DNA from: Zizania palustris
Taxonomy: Eukaryota > Streptophyta > Magnoliopsida > Poales > Poaceae
Reading direction: 5' to 3'
Assembly: GCA_019279435.1 (NCBI GenBank)
Contig: JAAALK010000288.1
Span: forward strand, 53,743,624 to 53,807,623
DNA length: 64,000 nt
Below are positions 10,935-23,371 of this stretch, in pieces (position 1 is the first letter of the stretch; each line of letters opens with the position of its first letter). The notes below the pieces were generated by a model, which made no database searches, was not told the origin of the DNA, and saw only the letters and a list, made by a program, of their open reading frames with translations. The translations under genes and the position numbers were made by a program.

Positions 10935-12300
10935 CCTTAGTCCTAGAAGCTAAGTTCTCTGCCATTGCCTGCATTTCGAAGTGCGCTTGAGGGGGGATCT
11001 TCGAAGCTTTTTTGCTTCGCGCACCCTCCAGCAAGGGGCTTCGGGTGTAGTTCGAAGGCCTTCTTCGCCTTCCACCATCCTTCACGTTTCGGAGTTCACC
11101 CTCTGGCAAGGGGCTCCGCTTCGCGTGCCAAAGGCCTTCGAAGCCCCAAGGGGCTACGAGGAAAGTTTTTCACTCGCTCTACGAGGTATGTACACTGTCC
11201 GAAGCATCACTTCGATGTACAAATTCGCAATTACTTTAATAAAAATTCAAAGCCCTACTTTGCCTTAAAATCGAAGCCCTACTTCACTTTAAAATCGAAG
11301 CCTTGCTTCGCCTTAAAAGCAAAACTTTGCTCCATCAAAATCTGAAGCCTTGCTTCGCGTTTTAAAATCGAAGCCTTGCGTCGTTTTCATTTAAAACCGA
11401 AGCTCTGGTGCGTCCTTATCAAGATCCAGAGCCAGCAAACCCACGAGGTTACCATTTTTATTGTTAAGGACCAAAGCACTACTTCGAAGAGTATTTGAAA
11501 CCGGAACACCCCTTCGAAGGCTACACAGCGCCTCTAGGCCCTTAGTAGTGGGCTTTAGGACTCCCTCGAGCGATGGCTCGAGGTGTCCAGGACTTCTGAG
11601 CGACGGCTCGGCAAGTCCGGGATTCCAGGCTCTGGCCTGATGCATCCCCGGGTCGAAGGTGGCCCAGATTCGAAGGTGGCTCAGAGTCGAAGGTGGCTCA
11701 ACCCATCACAGGTTCGGTGAATCCACACCAAATATCCTTTTCATTCATTACAGGATCAAGCTCCAGAAGCCTTGCCTCGCTATCTGAACACGCACCGAGG
11801 CCTCGCTTCGCGTGACGTGATCTAATCTAAAAATTTAAGCATCTCGAAGTCATGCTTCGCTTAAAACCTAAGTGCGTTTCAGAGCCTCTCTCACGCACAT
11901 CCAAACCCAACCATGCCGAAGCATGCTTTGCTTAATTTGGCTACGCTGAAGCCTTGCTTCGCTCCAAATTAATGCATTCGAAGCCCCAAAGAGGCCTTCG
12001 CTCGACGTGATATAAGCGTCCGAAGCCGCCAAAAATGCGCACCCCTTCGCATTTTTAATTGCCCGCACCAGCAACGACTAAGTCCCTAGCTGCCACGCGC
12101 AAGGGGGGAAGTATGTATGCGAAGAGTGCGAGTGTAATGCGCAGTACGAGCGTGACAAGCTAAAACATTCGAAACAATCAAATCATGCGAAGCACGCAGA
12201 CGAAGTATGCAAATACAACAAATCTTATTCATTGAATGATAATTGAGAAGTGTGTTACAAATACACTTCGAAAACAAAATTATGAGTAGTCTGTATCTAA
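10935..12300 (+). other. Non-coding leader/internal region of nested Tat-like element
   Basis: No gag-like frame. Degenerate tandem repeats of about 25 bp (core TTAAAATCGAAGCC) occupy about 11235-11385. Very dense in CGAAG/CTTCG. Confidence 0.5.
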
Positions 12301-12302
12301 GC

Positions 12303-14440
12303 CTAAGAAAAAGCGAGCTCGAGGCCCCAACCCTCGCTTGCTCTTCTTTCAGCCAGGGCCCCCTTGGCTGGATGAAGCCTTGTCGGAGCCTGCTCTCCCA
12401 CGTCCGTTTCGTCCACCCCCGAAGCCCGCGTACCTCGTCTACCTTCTAGGTTTGTCCAAGTTTGCGAGGCTGGCGGTGCCGTGTCGAAGGCAGAGAAGTC
12501 TAAGGCTTCGCCGCTTGTTAAGGATGTACCCGAAGGCTGTACACCCTCGCCACGTAAGTCTACTATGAAGCAGCTTAAGTCTGGTGAGGAGGAAGAACTC
12601 CGAAGGGGCTCCGTCTTCACGGTAGCCAACAGCTCCTGGGCTACTTCGGAAATGGCTTCGCCATTAGGTCCTCTTGAAAGTTTGAACCGAGGGGGGCCTT
12701 CGGACCTAGCTACCTCGAGGACCACCCATAATTGGCGAAGTTCTTCAGAGTCCTCAAGTACTTCGAGGTCAACATTCGAAGGCTGAACCTAGGCAGGTAT
12801 AAAGTACCCCTGCATTTATATTAATAAACTGATAAGTTTTTACAAGCCTACAGCTAAGAATTACAAGGAGCCTAAGGAGATCTACACCTTCGGAGGTGGA
12901 GGTGCTGATGTCGAAGGTTGAGCTAGCGAGGTCTGTGCCCTGGCTCAGCGAAGGTGGATGGCTCTCTGGAGTTCGAGGACTGCTTCGCAGCCTTGGGCCT
13001 TCCAAGGCTCTTGAAGACAGCGCCAGGCTCCACGGACGCCCGACGGAGGCATCACCAGGTGCTGGCCTCCGAAGGCCACCGAGGTCACCGAAGTCGCTGC
13101 CTCGAGGTGGTTGCACCCCGAGTCATGAAGCATTTGCAGCACTCCTTGACCCACCACTCGGTCGGCCATCAAGGCGAAGCCCTTCAAGGACGCCTCCGCT
13201 GTCACAGCCACCATCTCCAGGAACTTGACGCGGTCTCCGATTGGGTCCTGAAGGCCAAAGTATGGAACCCAACATTCAGTTCCTATCTGCTCAAGGACCT
13301 CGGTCAAACTCCAAGTGGCTTTGTCAACGTTGTGAAGAACGAAGTCCTCCAGGCAGAGGGCATCTTGGCAAAGCTTCGTGTTCTCCGCTGCCACCTCCGC
13401 TCGGGCATCCTCCAAAGCTCGAAGCTCTGCCCGAAGCTTGTCAGTCTCCGAAGCCAGGACCTCCCTCGCCTTGTCGGCCTCGGCCCTCGCCGCCTCTGCT
13501 GAGGCCTCGGACCGCCTTCGCTTCTCGGCTTCCACCAAGACTTCGCGTCGGAGGGCATCCCTCTCCTCCACCAAGCGCCTCATCTGCCTGTCTGTAGAGG
13601 TTGCTGCTGCGGTGTTCAGTGCGAAGGCCTAAAAGAGTTCAAGAAAATCATAAGTGTTGATTGAAGAACAAGAATGACTCGAAGGCTGTATAGGACTTCG
13701 CGCACATGAATTAGGGCTTCGTTTGCATTTGTGAAGAGGTCGAAGGGGCTCGAGCGGCTAAGTTGATCCACCAAGCCCCCTGACTCTGCAGCAGCGCAAC
13801 CTGCATGAAAATCATGGATGGCCACCTCCGTCACGGCCCCCTTCGGCTGCAGGGGCTAGACTATATCCTCTACTTCAGCCTCTGATGCAGGCTCCAGCGG
13901 AGCCGGGCTCTGGTCCACTACCTCGACGTGCTCTTCGGCCCCATCTCGAAGGTCCCCTTCGCCGCGGCCATTGCCTTCGTCTTCTTCAGACGAGGAGCTA
14001 TCGGACTCCGAACTCCTACTACTACTGCTACTTCTGCTGGAGGTCTCCGCCGGCTTCGGTGCGGTGGACCTCGCACCAGCATCGACTTCTGCAAAAAAGT
14101 TGAAGTCAGTATCCATGTATGAAAAGAGAAGTATGTTTAAAGTGTTTACCTTCGTCGGAGATCTCTTCGAAGGTGGAGGGGTCGATGAGGGCACCCCAAT
14201 CCTTTTGCTGCGAAGCTGGCGCCTCAACCTCCGTACCCGAAGACGCCGCCGTCGAGGCCTTCGCCACCACCTCGGTAGCTGCTGTCGGAGCCCCTGCTGG
14301 CTCCACTCCGGTTTCAGGGTTCGCGACCGTTGCCTCCTCTAGAGTAGAGGCTTCGGTCGCTGGGAACTCCAACCGAGCCCTCGAAGCTTTGGGCTTGTCG
14401 TCGTCCACCCTCTTCCTCTTGGAGTCGGCCACCGAGGGTA
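12303..14440 (-). pseudogene. aORF 3' half of nested Tat-like element (coiled-coil part)
   Basis: Minus-strand pieces in order: 14432-14150, then a clear 61 bp intron (14089-14149, GT...TTTTTTGCAG), then 14088 leftward; an acceptor TTTTAG just before 13628; a long coiled-coil frame 13583-12945 (EERDALRREV, rich in Ala/Glu/Arg); and a last piece 12725-12303. The order matches exons 2-5 of the gene at 73. It continues the gene that starts at 22924, from which it is separated by the 7.3 kb copia insertion. Some piece boundaries and donors are not clear. Confidence 0.6.
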
Positions 14441-14445
14441 CAAGG
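14441..14445. other. Target-site duplication (left) of reverse copia element
   Basis: CAAGG, repeated exactly at 21765-21769. Confidence 0.9.
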
Positions 14446-16034
14446 TGTAGGACCGAAAGTAGCGACCAGAGGGGGGGTGAATGGGCGCCTAAAATTTCTT
14501 GCTAAACTATGAACTAATCCCAACCCCCAACCAAACTTAACCAGACAAATTTTATTTAGCAAAGAAACTAATGTTGTCTAGCCTAATAATGACTGGTGTC
14601 TTAATTGAAAAGATATTAAATATAAACTAAAATAAGAATATTGCGGTAAATAAAAACACCTAGATAAATCACGAAATATTTATATTGCAGTCTAGAAATA
14701 AACTACTAATCAAATGAGTAAAGCATGGATCATTAAAAAATTAATTCAGAAATAATATAAAAGTTTTCACGTAAAAACTAGACTAATAACAAATATAATT
14801 TTTTATATGAGCAGATTAAATAATAATGTCTAGCAGATAAAGATTATCTACGAAAATACTAAACCAGATTTACTGAGAATAAAAAATAACAATTGATTTA
14901 ATTTGAACAGCTAAAAAGTAGTAGATTAAAACTAACTAAAACAACAGGAGATCGAAATTTACCTTCATGGAAGACTTCACCGAAATCGTGGGGCCCGCTC
15001 CCGTGCCTCCAGCCGTAGCCTGGACGTCGCCTAGGGCTGAAAAAAAAACCATGCCACACGCAGTTTCCTTCTTCAACGAAATGATCGTGCCTGCGCTGTA
15101 GCTACGCATGCACTGCGCTAGCATCTAGGAGGCTAGTCGTGCCCTTTTTTTCTCCTGTGAAGATCTGTGGGCAAACATTGCATAAAAAAACCTTTTCTGC
15201 TACGTTGTTTCCTGTGCTCTGCGCCTCGCCGTGGGTCCCACCAGACGCGGCCTGTGCTGCTAGCAGCCTGCTGCTTTGCTTGGCTGCCAGCCCTGCTGCA
15301 TCTACTTCACGACGCACGAAGATGTACTCGCCGGCTCTTCCTCGTCTGCCGCACCAAAGCTATCCGCCCGGACAAAACAATGCGAACAACAAAAAAACGT
15401 GTGCTGCTAGGAAAACACCAGGAGGCGATCGGCGGCGAAAAAACTTGGACTATAGATTGATCTAATAAAAACAGTCGTTCTATCCCCGGGGGTAGGGGCC
15501 TATTTATAGGCGACTCCTAATACATGAAAAGACTAATTTACCCTAGGGTAAATTAACACTGACTCTAAAATAAATTTCGAAAATTACTAAAATATTCTTA
15601 GAAAAATCACCTGACTCAAATAAAAATATCCTGAACTCAAAAACTAAATATTAATACCCTAAAAACAAAATAATCATAGGTTGTCAGTATTGCGCCGAAA
15701 CTGACAAAGCGTGCACCGTCTTCGCACCGAGTACCCGGATTGGGCCGACCCGACCACGCAGCTTCCTCAGCCCGGCAATCGCTCGCCGCCCGTGTACCTG
15801 AGTCAAACCTAGTCAACAGACCAGTGGATCCTCTGCCGCTCCTAGCCCATGTACCCGGATTGGGCCAGCCCGACTCCGCGGCTCCTCTGCTTGGCTTTCG
15901 CACGCTGCCCGTGTACCTGAGTCACATGCGCCTCAAACTCGGCAGGTCTTCATGTCTCTCCTTCTTTGACTTCCGTTTATAATCACTCATCACATCTGGA
16001 GTATCAAACCCATGTTTTTCAACATGGTTTCTCA
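14446..16034 (-). repeat. 3' LTR of reverse copia element
   Basis: 1,589 bp, reverse complement. Largely identical to 20199-21764; differences include insertions near 14545-14590 and a 35 bp block near 20660 present only in the other LTR. Confidence 0.9.
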
Positions 16035-16046
16035 ATCTCCCCCTTG

Positions 16047-17754
16047 ATGAGTGCATTGTCAACATCCTCTTCAGCTCTTCTTTAGAACCTGCATAAACAT
16101 GTTGAAACAGGAAAAACAAAGACAAAAGAAAATAGAAGAAAGAAAATAAAAGTTTAACCCTAATGACCAAAAGCCAAACAGAAGCAAGAAAAATGGTCAT
16201 TATGGTTAACCAAAAATAAAGACTCAGAAACAAGTGCAAATCTCATAATTACCAACAAGGAACTCCCCCTGAAATAAATCCCAGAGAAAGCTAAAAATGT
16301 TCCCTAAACTCCAAAATTTCTCCCCCTTGTTTACAATTGGACTCATCAAGTGAGACTAAATGCACTCTAAAGAGACATAGACACAAACTCCCCCTGAAAT
16401 GCAACTCCCCTTCAAACTATGCCATGAATGCAGATGGGGTGTAGGTGGAGTGTGAAAAGCATGCTTCTTAGATATGATTAACTGCAATTACAACATCTAA
16501 CCGGTATAGCAAAAGATATACTGTCTAAGATACATGACATGATCAGTGCAACAGATGATATCTAAAGAGAGTCATTAGCACGTATTTTTCAATTTTTGCA
16601 AACAAAAGCATCACCATATTTTCTAATTGACAAGCAAAGTAAAGCATGAGATGCAAAAGCTAACTGATATCTACCAAGATAAGCATTGTCCAAATCAAAG
16701 TGCTTCAGCAAACTTATCATCTTTTTAATTTTTCAGACTATTTCTTGTTCTTTTTATTTTTCATTTCTGTCACGGGTTATTTGCATGTCAAACCTTATGC
16801 TAACCGACCAAGTCAAGCCTAGGCCAGAACTGGACCATCAGAAGCTTAAGACATTGGTCTTGGCATACATTACACCGTCCTAGTTCATACCAAAGTGCTA
16901 TGGTAAGCAATTCGGAACAATGCAATGCGACAAAGCAAACCCACCTGGATCTTTTCTAATAATCATAAAAATGCATAAATTTTTCATTTTTCTGAATTTT
17001 TATCATTTTTATAACACATTTTTTCATATTTAAAGCATATGGATATCCAAGTTGCATATCTGCATCTAAGTAAGGATCTAGCTACCAGGCATGTAAAAGA
17101 TAGCGAACGCATTCAGCCTACGTATGTTAGTTACCAGAAGCAATGGTGATCATTTTTCAATTTTAAAACATAAAAGCCATGCATATGACAAATATTAGAT
17201 ATATCATGTAAACTGAAACATAACATGATCATCAACAAGTAATCAAAAGCATATACTGGCTAGAGAAGGTAAAGCAGATTAATCATATAACAGAAGCAAA
17301 CTTAAAATGTGATTGATGATTATGCATGATATGAACGCACACAAAAAGACGCAATAAAAAATAAAGAAGAAAAGAAAAAAACTGACTCAAAGTACCCTAA
17401 AAAGGATACACAACTCCCAAATCAAGATCAATAATCATGAGTGAGAATAAACGGTCCAACGGCAGGTTTGGCAAAGGTGTTAAACCAGTGTCGAGCCATC
17501 TGCTCGTATGTAGGAAAGCAGAAGGAATCATATGAGTCTGGACCAAAACGAGGCTCAAAGCGCGGTCCTCTATTCTTCCTTAAATCATGGCCACGAGGTC
17601 CAAAGTCGTATCCATAATGATCTGGAACTCTGCCGGAATGAAAACCACCCTCCGGAGCACGATCATAAAAACTGTCTCCTCTACCACCACCTACACGACG
17701 TGGCCTGGCCTCTAGCCTCTCTCTACGTCGAGGAACTCTTTGTCTACCACCCTG
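16047..17754 (-). other. 3' untranslated region of reverse copia element
   Basis: AT-rich with no coding frame. Matches the 3' region of the composite copia element at 28400-29515, in the order gag-UTR-polypurine tract-LTR. Confidence 0.65.
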
Positions 17755-20130
17755 CTAGTAGAACTGCTCCTGCCCATCTTGAGCTTTCTCTGCTCGCTCA
17801 ACCCGCTTCCTCCTGAAGCAAAACTCCTCAAGATGCCCGTCTCTCTGACAAAACTCACAGTGATAGGTAGGCTTCTTGGGATGTGGTTGAGGCTTGAGAT
17901 TCTTAGGCTTGGTGGTGTTGGATGTAGCATCTTTGGTGTGAGAGGGTCCAGGTAAAGAATCAAGAGAAGTGTGGAGAGTTTTAGGCTTTGGTACCCAGAT
18001 TTGCTTCTTAGGTGGAGTTTTAGGTTGTTCTTTGAGCACTTCATCCTTGGGCTGACTGTCCTTAAAGGACTCAGTGGAGTGAGTCTTAGGATATCTCTGT
18101 TCGGGAGTCATCTTACTCCACTCCACTGCACGGTTAATGGCACTCTCAAAATCAGCCTTGGTATAGGTGTAACCTACCCCAAACCCATCATGTCTCTTGA
18201 ACTGCTGGATCATCATGCCGAGCTGTGGCTCTCTGGCACTAATCCAACTCAGGATCTGATGAAGGTAAAAGTTCTCGTTCTGAACATCAGCTAGCTCCTC
18301 TCTCAAGGAATCTAACACCTCCACCTGAGACAAGCAGATCTCACACTCTTTATCAACTTCGACAGACTTCGCAGCTTTTACCTTGATCAACTCCATTCTA
18401 ATGGACAAGCAGTTCTCACAAACAGTGGGTGGAACTGACAATGTCTCAAGCTCTAGCTTAGTCTGCTCCAACTCAGCTCTCACTCCAGCTAACTCGCTCA
18501 ACTGCTCATCACTCTTGGCTCTTAGCTCAGCTATACTAGCTAAATGGGATGGGCAGTCTACACAAGGTGCGATGATAGTGGCATGAGCATCTTTTAGTTC
18601 CTGCTGAGCGCTCTCAAGCTCAGTGGCCAAGGCGTCTCTCTCATCTACTCTCTCTGTGTACCTGGACTTAAGAGTCGTTAGGTCACACAACAAAACCTCA
18701 TAGTTGGGACACTCACGACTATCACCCAAGCAAGGGGAAGAAGACAGGCTCTCAATCTTGCCATTCGTCGTGGCAAGCTCACTCTCAAGCTCATCTATCC
18801 TCTTCTTATCCCCTCTAAGCAGTTTCTCCCGATACTTCAACTCCTGACGGTTCTGTTCTAGTAAATTAACAACTTCTTGTTCATAGGATGATACCTTCTC
18901 ATCGTCGGAGTCGTCGGAGGAGTCCTTTTCTTTCTTCTCCCCAAGAGCCATTGAGCAGAAGCTCTTGTGGGGTCTTCGGCTGTCATGTGAACATCTCTTC
19001 GGCTTGTCCCCAAAGGCCATGAAACAGAGGCTCGTCGGATCGTCCCTATCCTTCCCTTCCTGATCACGATCTCTTCATCACTTGAGCTCGAAGATGAGGA
19101 GGAAGACGAGGATCTCTTGGAGTAGCTTTTCTCCATCTCGGCGAAGAAGGTCTTATCTCGCTTCTTGTTCTCGGCTTGCCCTTTGTGGAAGTGGAGTTGT
19201 CATACTTGCCGGAGTTGTAGGAGTTGCCGCCGGTTCCCTTCTTGTAATTCTTCTGCTTGGGGCAGTCGGTAATGAAATGACCTGGGTCACCACACTCAGA
19301 ACATCCGGATTTTGTGCCGTGTCTTTTAAACATTCGCTTATCATAGACACGTCGCACCCAGTTGTTAAACAAACACAGAACATCATCTCCTAGTGAATCA
19401 AGTTGTTCCTCGGAGATAGACATCAAGGAAAAAGCAGTACAGCTCATGGCAGTAGGATCAGCAGACGGTGTCGCAAGAGCCAGAGTCTTGGAGCTAGAAT
19501 CAGTGAGATTTGATGTCTATCTCAACTGAATATCGACCTCTGAAGCCATGAGCTTACTAAAAAGTTCTGCGACAGTCAAGGTATCATAAGACGCGCTCTC
19601 AACAATAAAAGAGACCTTGATCTCCCAGATCTTAGGGTCCAAGGTATGGAGTACCTTAAGCGCCTGTTCATGATCCGAGACCAGCTGATCACGCTCGGCC
19701 TTGTTGACGCGAGCTTGTTAATGATCGATTGAAAACGACCAAACAAAGCCTCAACAGTCTCACTCGGCTTCTGTGAGAAATTTTCATACTCACGCCGGTA
19801 GGTCTGGTAGAGCCTAGCCTTGACCTGAGCTGTCCCCTCATGGTGTGCCTGGAGGGTAGCCCAGATCTCTCGAGCAGTGGTGAGATGGCTAACACGCTCA
19901 AACTCACTAGGACCTAGACCAGAAAATAAAATGTTCACCGCTTTACTATTATTTTGATGTTGTGTAACTACATCTGCAGCAGTATCCGCAGCAATAGTCC
20001 TTATGGTGAAAGTAGGATGAACACAAATCTCCCATATGTCCGAGCTCTGGCTCATAAGGTATGCTCGCATGCGAGTCTTCCAATAAGTGTAGCCAAAAGC
20101 TTCTAGGGACGGGATTTTACCAGAAGACGT
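17755..20130 (-). pseudogene. copia gag with coiled-coil/CxxC extension, gag-only element
   Basis: Starts MTSSGKIPSLEAFGY near 20130. UBN2 core (TAREIWATL) to about 19715, where one frameshift occurs (the correct frame resumes NKAERDQLV). A stop TAG near 19522, then knuckle CSECGDPGHFITDC at about 19310-19270, a Ser-rich tract (SSSSSSSSSSSDEE) and a further frameshift near 19100. An intact 421-codon frame 19020-17755 then carries a long coiled coil with CxxC pairs CVDC, CENC, CEIC (residues about 153, 201, 226 of that frame) and a second knuckle CEFCQRDGHLEEFC at the end. Particle protein of a non-autonomous element; damaged but recent-looking. Confidence 0.8.
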
Positions 20131-20184
20131 CATGGTCACAACCTAGGTTTATAATCGGTTAATATATTAGAAAACCCTAACCTC

Positions 20185-20196
20185 GCTCTGATACCA
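20185..20196 (-). other. Primer binding site of reverse copia element
   Basis: Reverse complement of TGGTATCAGAGC, an exact tRNA-iMet type site, two bases from the 5' LTR. Confidence 0.9.
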
Positions 20197-20198
20197 CT

Positions 20199-21764
20199 TG
20201 TAGGACCGAAAGTAGCGACCAGAGGGGGGTGAATGGGCGCCTAAAATTTCTTGCTAAACTATGAACTAATCCCAGCCCCCAACCAAACTTAACGAGACAA
20301 ATTAAAAAGATATTAAAGATAAACTAAAATAAGAATACTACAGTAAATAAAAACACCTAGATAAATCACGAAATATTTATATAAACTACTAATCAAATGA
20401 GTAAAGCATGGATCATTAAAAAATTAATTCAGAAATAAATCTAAAAGTTTTCACGTAAAAACTAGACTAATAACAAATATAATTTTTTATATGAGCAGAT
20501 TAAATAATAATGTCTAGCAGATAAAGATTATCTATGAAAATACTAAACCAGATTTACTTAGAATAAAAATAACAATTGATTTAATTTGAACAGCTAAAAA
20601 GTAGTAGATTAAAACTAACTAAAACAACAGGAGATCGAAATTTACCTGCATGGAAGAAAATTCGGGCGTCGTCGTTCCTGCATGGAAAACTTCACCGAAA
20701 CCGTGGGGCCCGCTCCCGTGCCTCCAGCCGTAGCCTGGACGTCGCCTGCGCTGCTGCCGCCTGGGCTGAAAAAAAACCATGCCACACGCAGTTTCCTTCT
20801 TCAACGAAACGATCGTGCTTGCACTGCAGCTACGCATGCACTGCGCTAGCAGCTAGGAGGCAAGCTTGTGCCCTTTTTTCTCCCATGAAGATCCGTGGCC
20901 AAACGTTGCACAAAAAACATTTTCTGCTGCGTTGTTTCCCGTGCTTTGCACCTCGCCGTGGTCCCGCATGACGCGGCCTGTGCTGCTAGCAGCCTGCTGC
21001 TTTGCTCGGTTGCCAGCCCTACTGCATCTGCTTCACAGCGCACGAAGATGTACTCGCCGGCTCTTCCTCGGCTGCCGCACCAAAGCAGTCCGCCCTGGAG
21101 AAAACAATGAGAACAACAAAAAAAACGTGCGCTGCTAGGAAAACACCAGGAGGCGATCGGCGGCGAAAAAACTTGGACTATAGATTTATCTAATAAAAAC
21201 AGTCGTTCTATCCCCAGGGGGGTAGGGGCCTATTTATAGGCGACTCCTAATACATAAAAAGACTAATTTACCCCTAAGGTAAATTAACACTGACTCTAAA
21301 ATAAATTCCAAAAATTACTAAAATATTCTTAGAAAAATCACCTGACTCAAATAAAATATCCTGAACTCAAAAACTAAATATTAATACCCTAAAAATAAAA
21401 TAATCATAGGTTGTCAGTTTTGCGCCGAAACTGACAAAGCGTCCACCGTCTTCGCACCGAGTACCCGGATTGGGCCGACCTGACCACGCAGCTTCCTCAG
21501 CCTGGCAATCGCTCGCCACCCGTGTACCTGAGTCAAACCCAGTCAACAGACCAGTGGATCCTCTACCGCTCCTAGCCCATGTACCTGGATTCGGATAGTC
21601 CGACTTCGTGGCTCCTCTGCCCGGCTGTCGCTCGCTGCCCGTGTACCTGAGTCACACGCGCCTCAGACTCAGCAGGTCTTCATGTCTCTCCTTCTTTGAC
21701 TTTCGTTGACAATCACTCATCACAACTGGAGTATCAAACCCATGTTCTTCAACATGGTTTCTCA
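20199..21764 (-). repeat. 5' LTR of reverse copia element
   Basis: 1,566 bp reverse-complement LTR. Starts TGTAGGACC on the plus strand and ends CTCA before CAAGG. Confidence 0.9.
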
Positions 21765-21769
21765 CAAGG

Positions 21770-22924
21770 TTGGAGAAGTCTAGCAAAGCCTGGACCCCCT
21801 CGACGCCGAGCAAGGTCCACACTCTGTTCCAGTGCTCCCAAGTCCCCACCAGAGCAAGCCGTTGGGCTTGCTTCTCAGGTGTCGGGGCTCTGACAACACG
21901 CTCTGCCGCCATGATGGCCTCCTCCAGAGTCCTCACTTCAAGAGCGGCTTCATCAAGATTCCAAGTCAGAGCAAAGTTTTTGGCCAAGTATGAAAGTGGA
22001 AAGGCTTCGAAGTCTTACCAAGGCATTCTGTTGCCACCTCGTTTAGGCCCCCTCGGACCTGAAGGTTGAAAGAGGCCCTCCGGCCAAGAGCGCGCAAGGG
22101 GGCTGAGCCGAAGGGTGATAAACTCCTCCGTGAGGTCCCTCATGCTCATCTTCGAAGCCACCTTCTGAAGGAGTAGGATCCTCGAGCGAAGGGTGTCAGG
22201 GCTCGTCTTCACCACGCCTTCGCGTCGGTAAGAGATGAGCGCGTTGGTACTCCGAAGGGGAGAGTTCGCACCAATGGAGACGTAGAACCACTCTTTAACC
22301 CACCTCGAGTACCACTTGTTGTTGGCAGCCCTCACTGGAAAGGCATCTTGATACTCCCTCCGGAGCTGGAAGTTGGCGCTACCGAAGGCCAAAGCTCGCT
22401 TAACGCGGTATGTTCCCTCCATCGGCTTCGGCTGGAAGTTGGCGTCGTGGAGGGCTATGAAGACGTCGGCGTGCCCCTCGCAACCTTAGGACCTCATGGC
22501 CCATTCAAACACCGCTAGACTCGCCACGGCGTTGGGCGACAGTTGAGGAAGCTCGAGATTGTAGGCCTTCAAGACTTCGCTCAGCATCCCCATAGCTGGC
22601 AATCCGAGGCCAGCTTCGAAGAAAGCCTCAAACAGTACCACTTCAGTTAGCCTGAGGCCTCGGTATGGCCTCCGACTTCTTCGGCACCCGAAGCTGGATC
22701 TTCAGCGATATCATCCCTGCGCGGGCCCTCCGGACAGACTCCTCTGTCGAGATCGAAGCCCTCATCTCCAAGGTTTTCTCGATCTTATCTGATGGCGACC
22801 GAAGATCCCTTGGCCCCAACCGCGTCACTGCAGGCTTCGCCGCCGCTGCAGCCGCTGCCTGCGCTTGGGCGGAGCTCGAGCTCGAGCCCAAGGCCAAAGC
22901 CTTCGAAGCAACTTTCTTCGGCAT
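21770..22924 (-). pseudogene. aORF 5' half of nested Tat-like element
   Basis: ATG at 22924 (MPKKVASKALALG), matching 9532. Frame changes near 22640 and 22490 break it. A possible donor TTG|GTAAGAC lies near 22015. The piece below 21987 encodes RAPTPEKQAQRLALVGTWEHW up to the copia insertion at 21765, corresponding to exon 2 of the gene at 73. Confidence 0.6.
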
Positions 22925-23371
22925 TTTGTGGAACTTAGATGCGAAGGGCGCTAAGGCTTGCGAAGTGGGCTCCGCGTGATGCTAAGGATGGGGAGAAGAG
23001 AGCGAAGGATGCACGGCGTTGAGAAGAAAGCAAATGAGAGGTGTGTCGAAGCCGTGTGCGGTAAACCCCTATTTATCGGCGGTAAAAATCCCAACGGTTC
23101 CCATGCCTGAAGCCATTGACAGGTGGACCTCAAGCGAAGCTGAAGCGAACCGGCACATTGTAACGGTCAATTTTATAACCGTTGCAAGGTCAGTTGATCT
23201 CCCCGAGGTCGTTTTGACACCCGAGGCAGGCAATTATTACCTACACAAGTCGAAGCCGCCTTCGGTCCAAGCTCCGAAGGCCTGTCTTCTCTGAAGTTAC
23301 CATTTTTATTGTCATTTGTCCCAAGGGCGCACGCACCCCTTCGTCCCGAAGGCCTGCAGGCGAGGGGCTAC

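Larger units (their letters stand above)
14446..21764 (-). mobile_element. Gag-only (non-autonomous) copia element, reverse orientation
   Basis: 7,319 bp, flanked by CAAGG on both sides. LTRs 14446-16034 and 20199-21764 (reverse complement; element ends TGAGAAACC...CCTACA). Primer site in reverse at 20185-20196, polypurine tract in reverse (TCTCCCCCTTGAT) just after 16034. The only coding region is gag (20139 leftward to 17755). No protease, integrase, RT or RNase H lies between gag and the 3' region 16047-17750. The 3' region matches that of the composite element by eye (about 16780-16880 versus 28850-28970), so pol is cleanly absent and must be supplied in trans. Confidence 0.9.
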
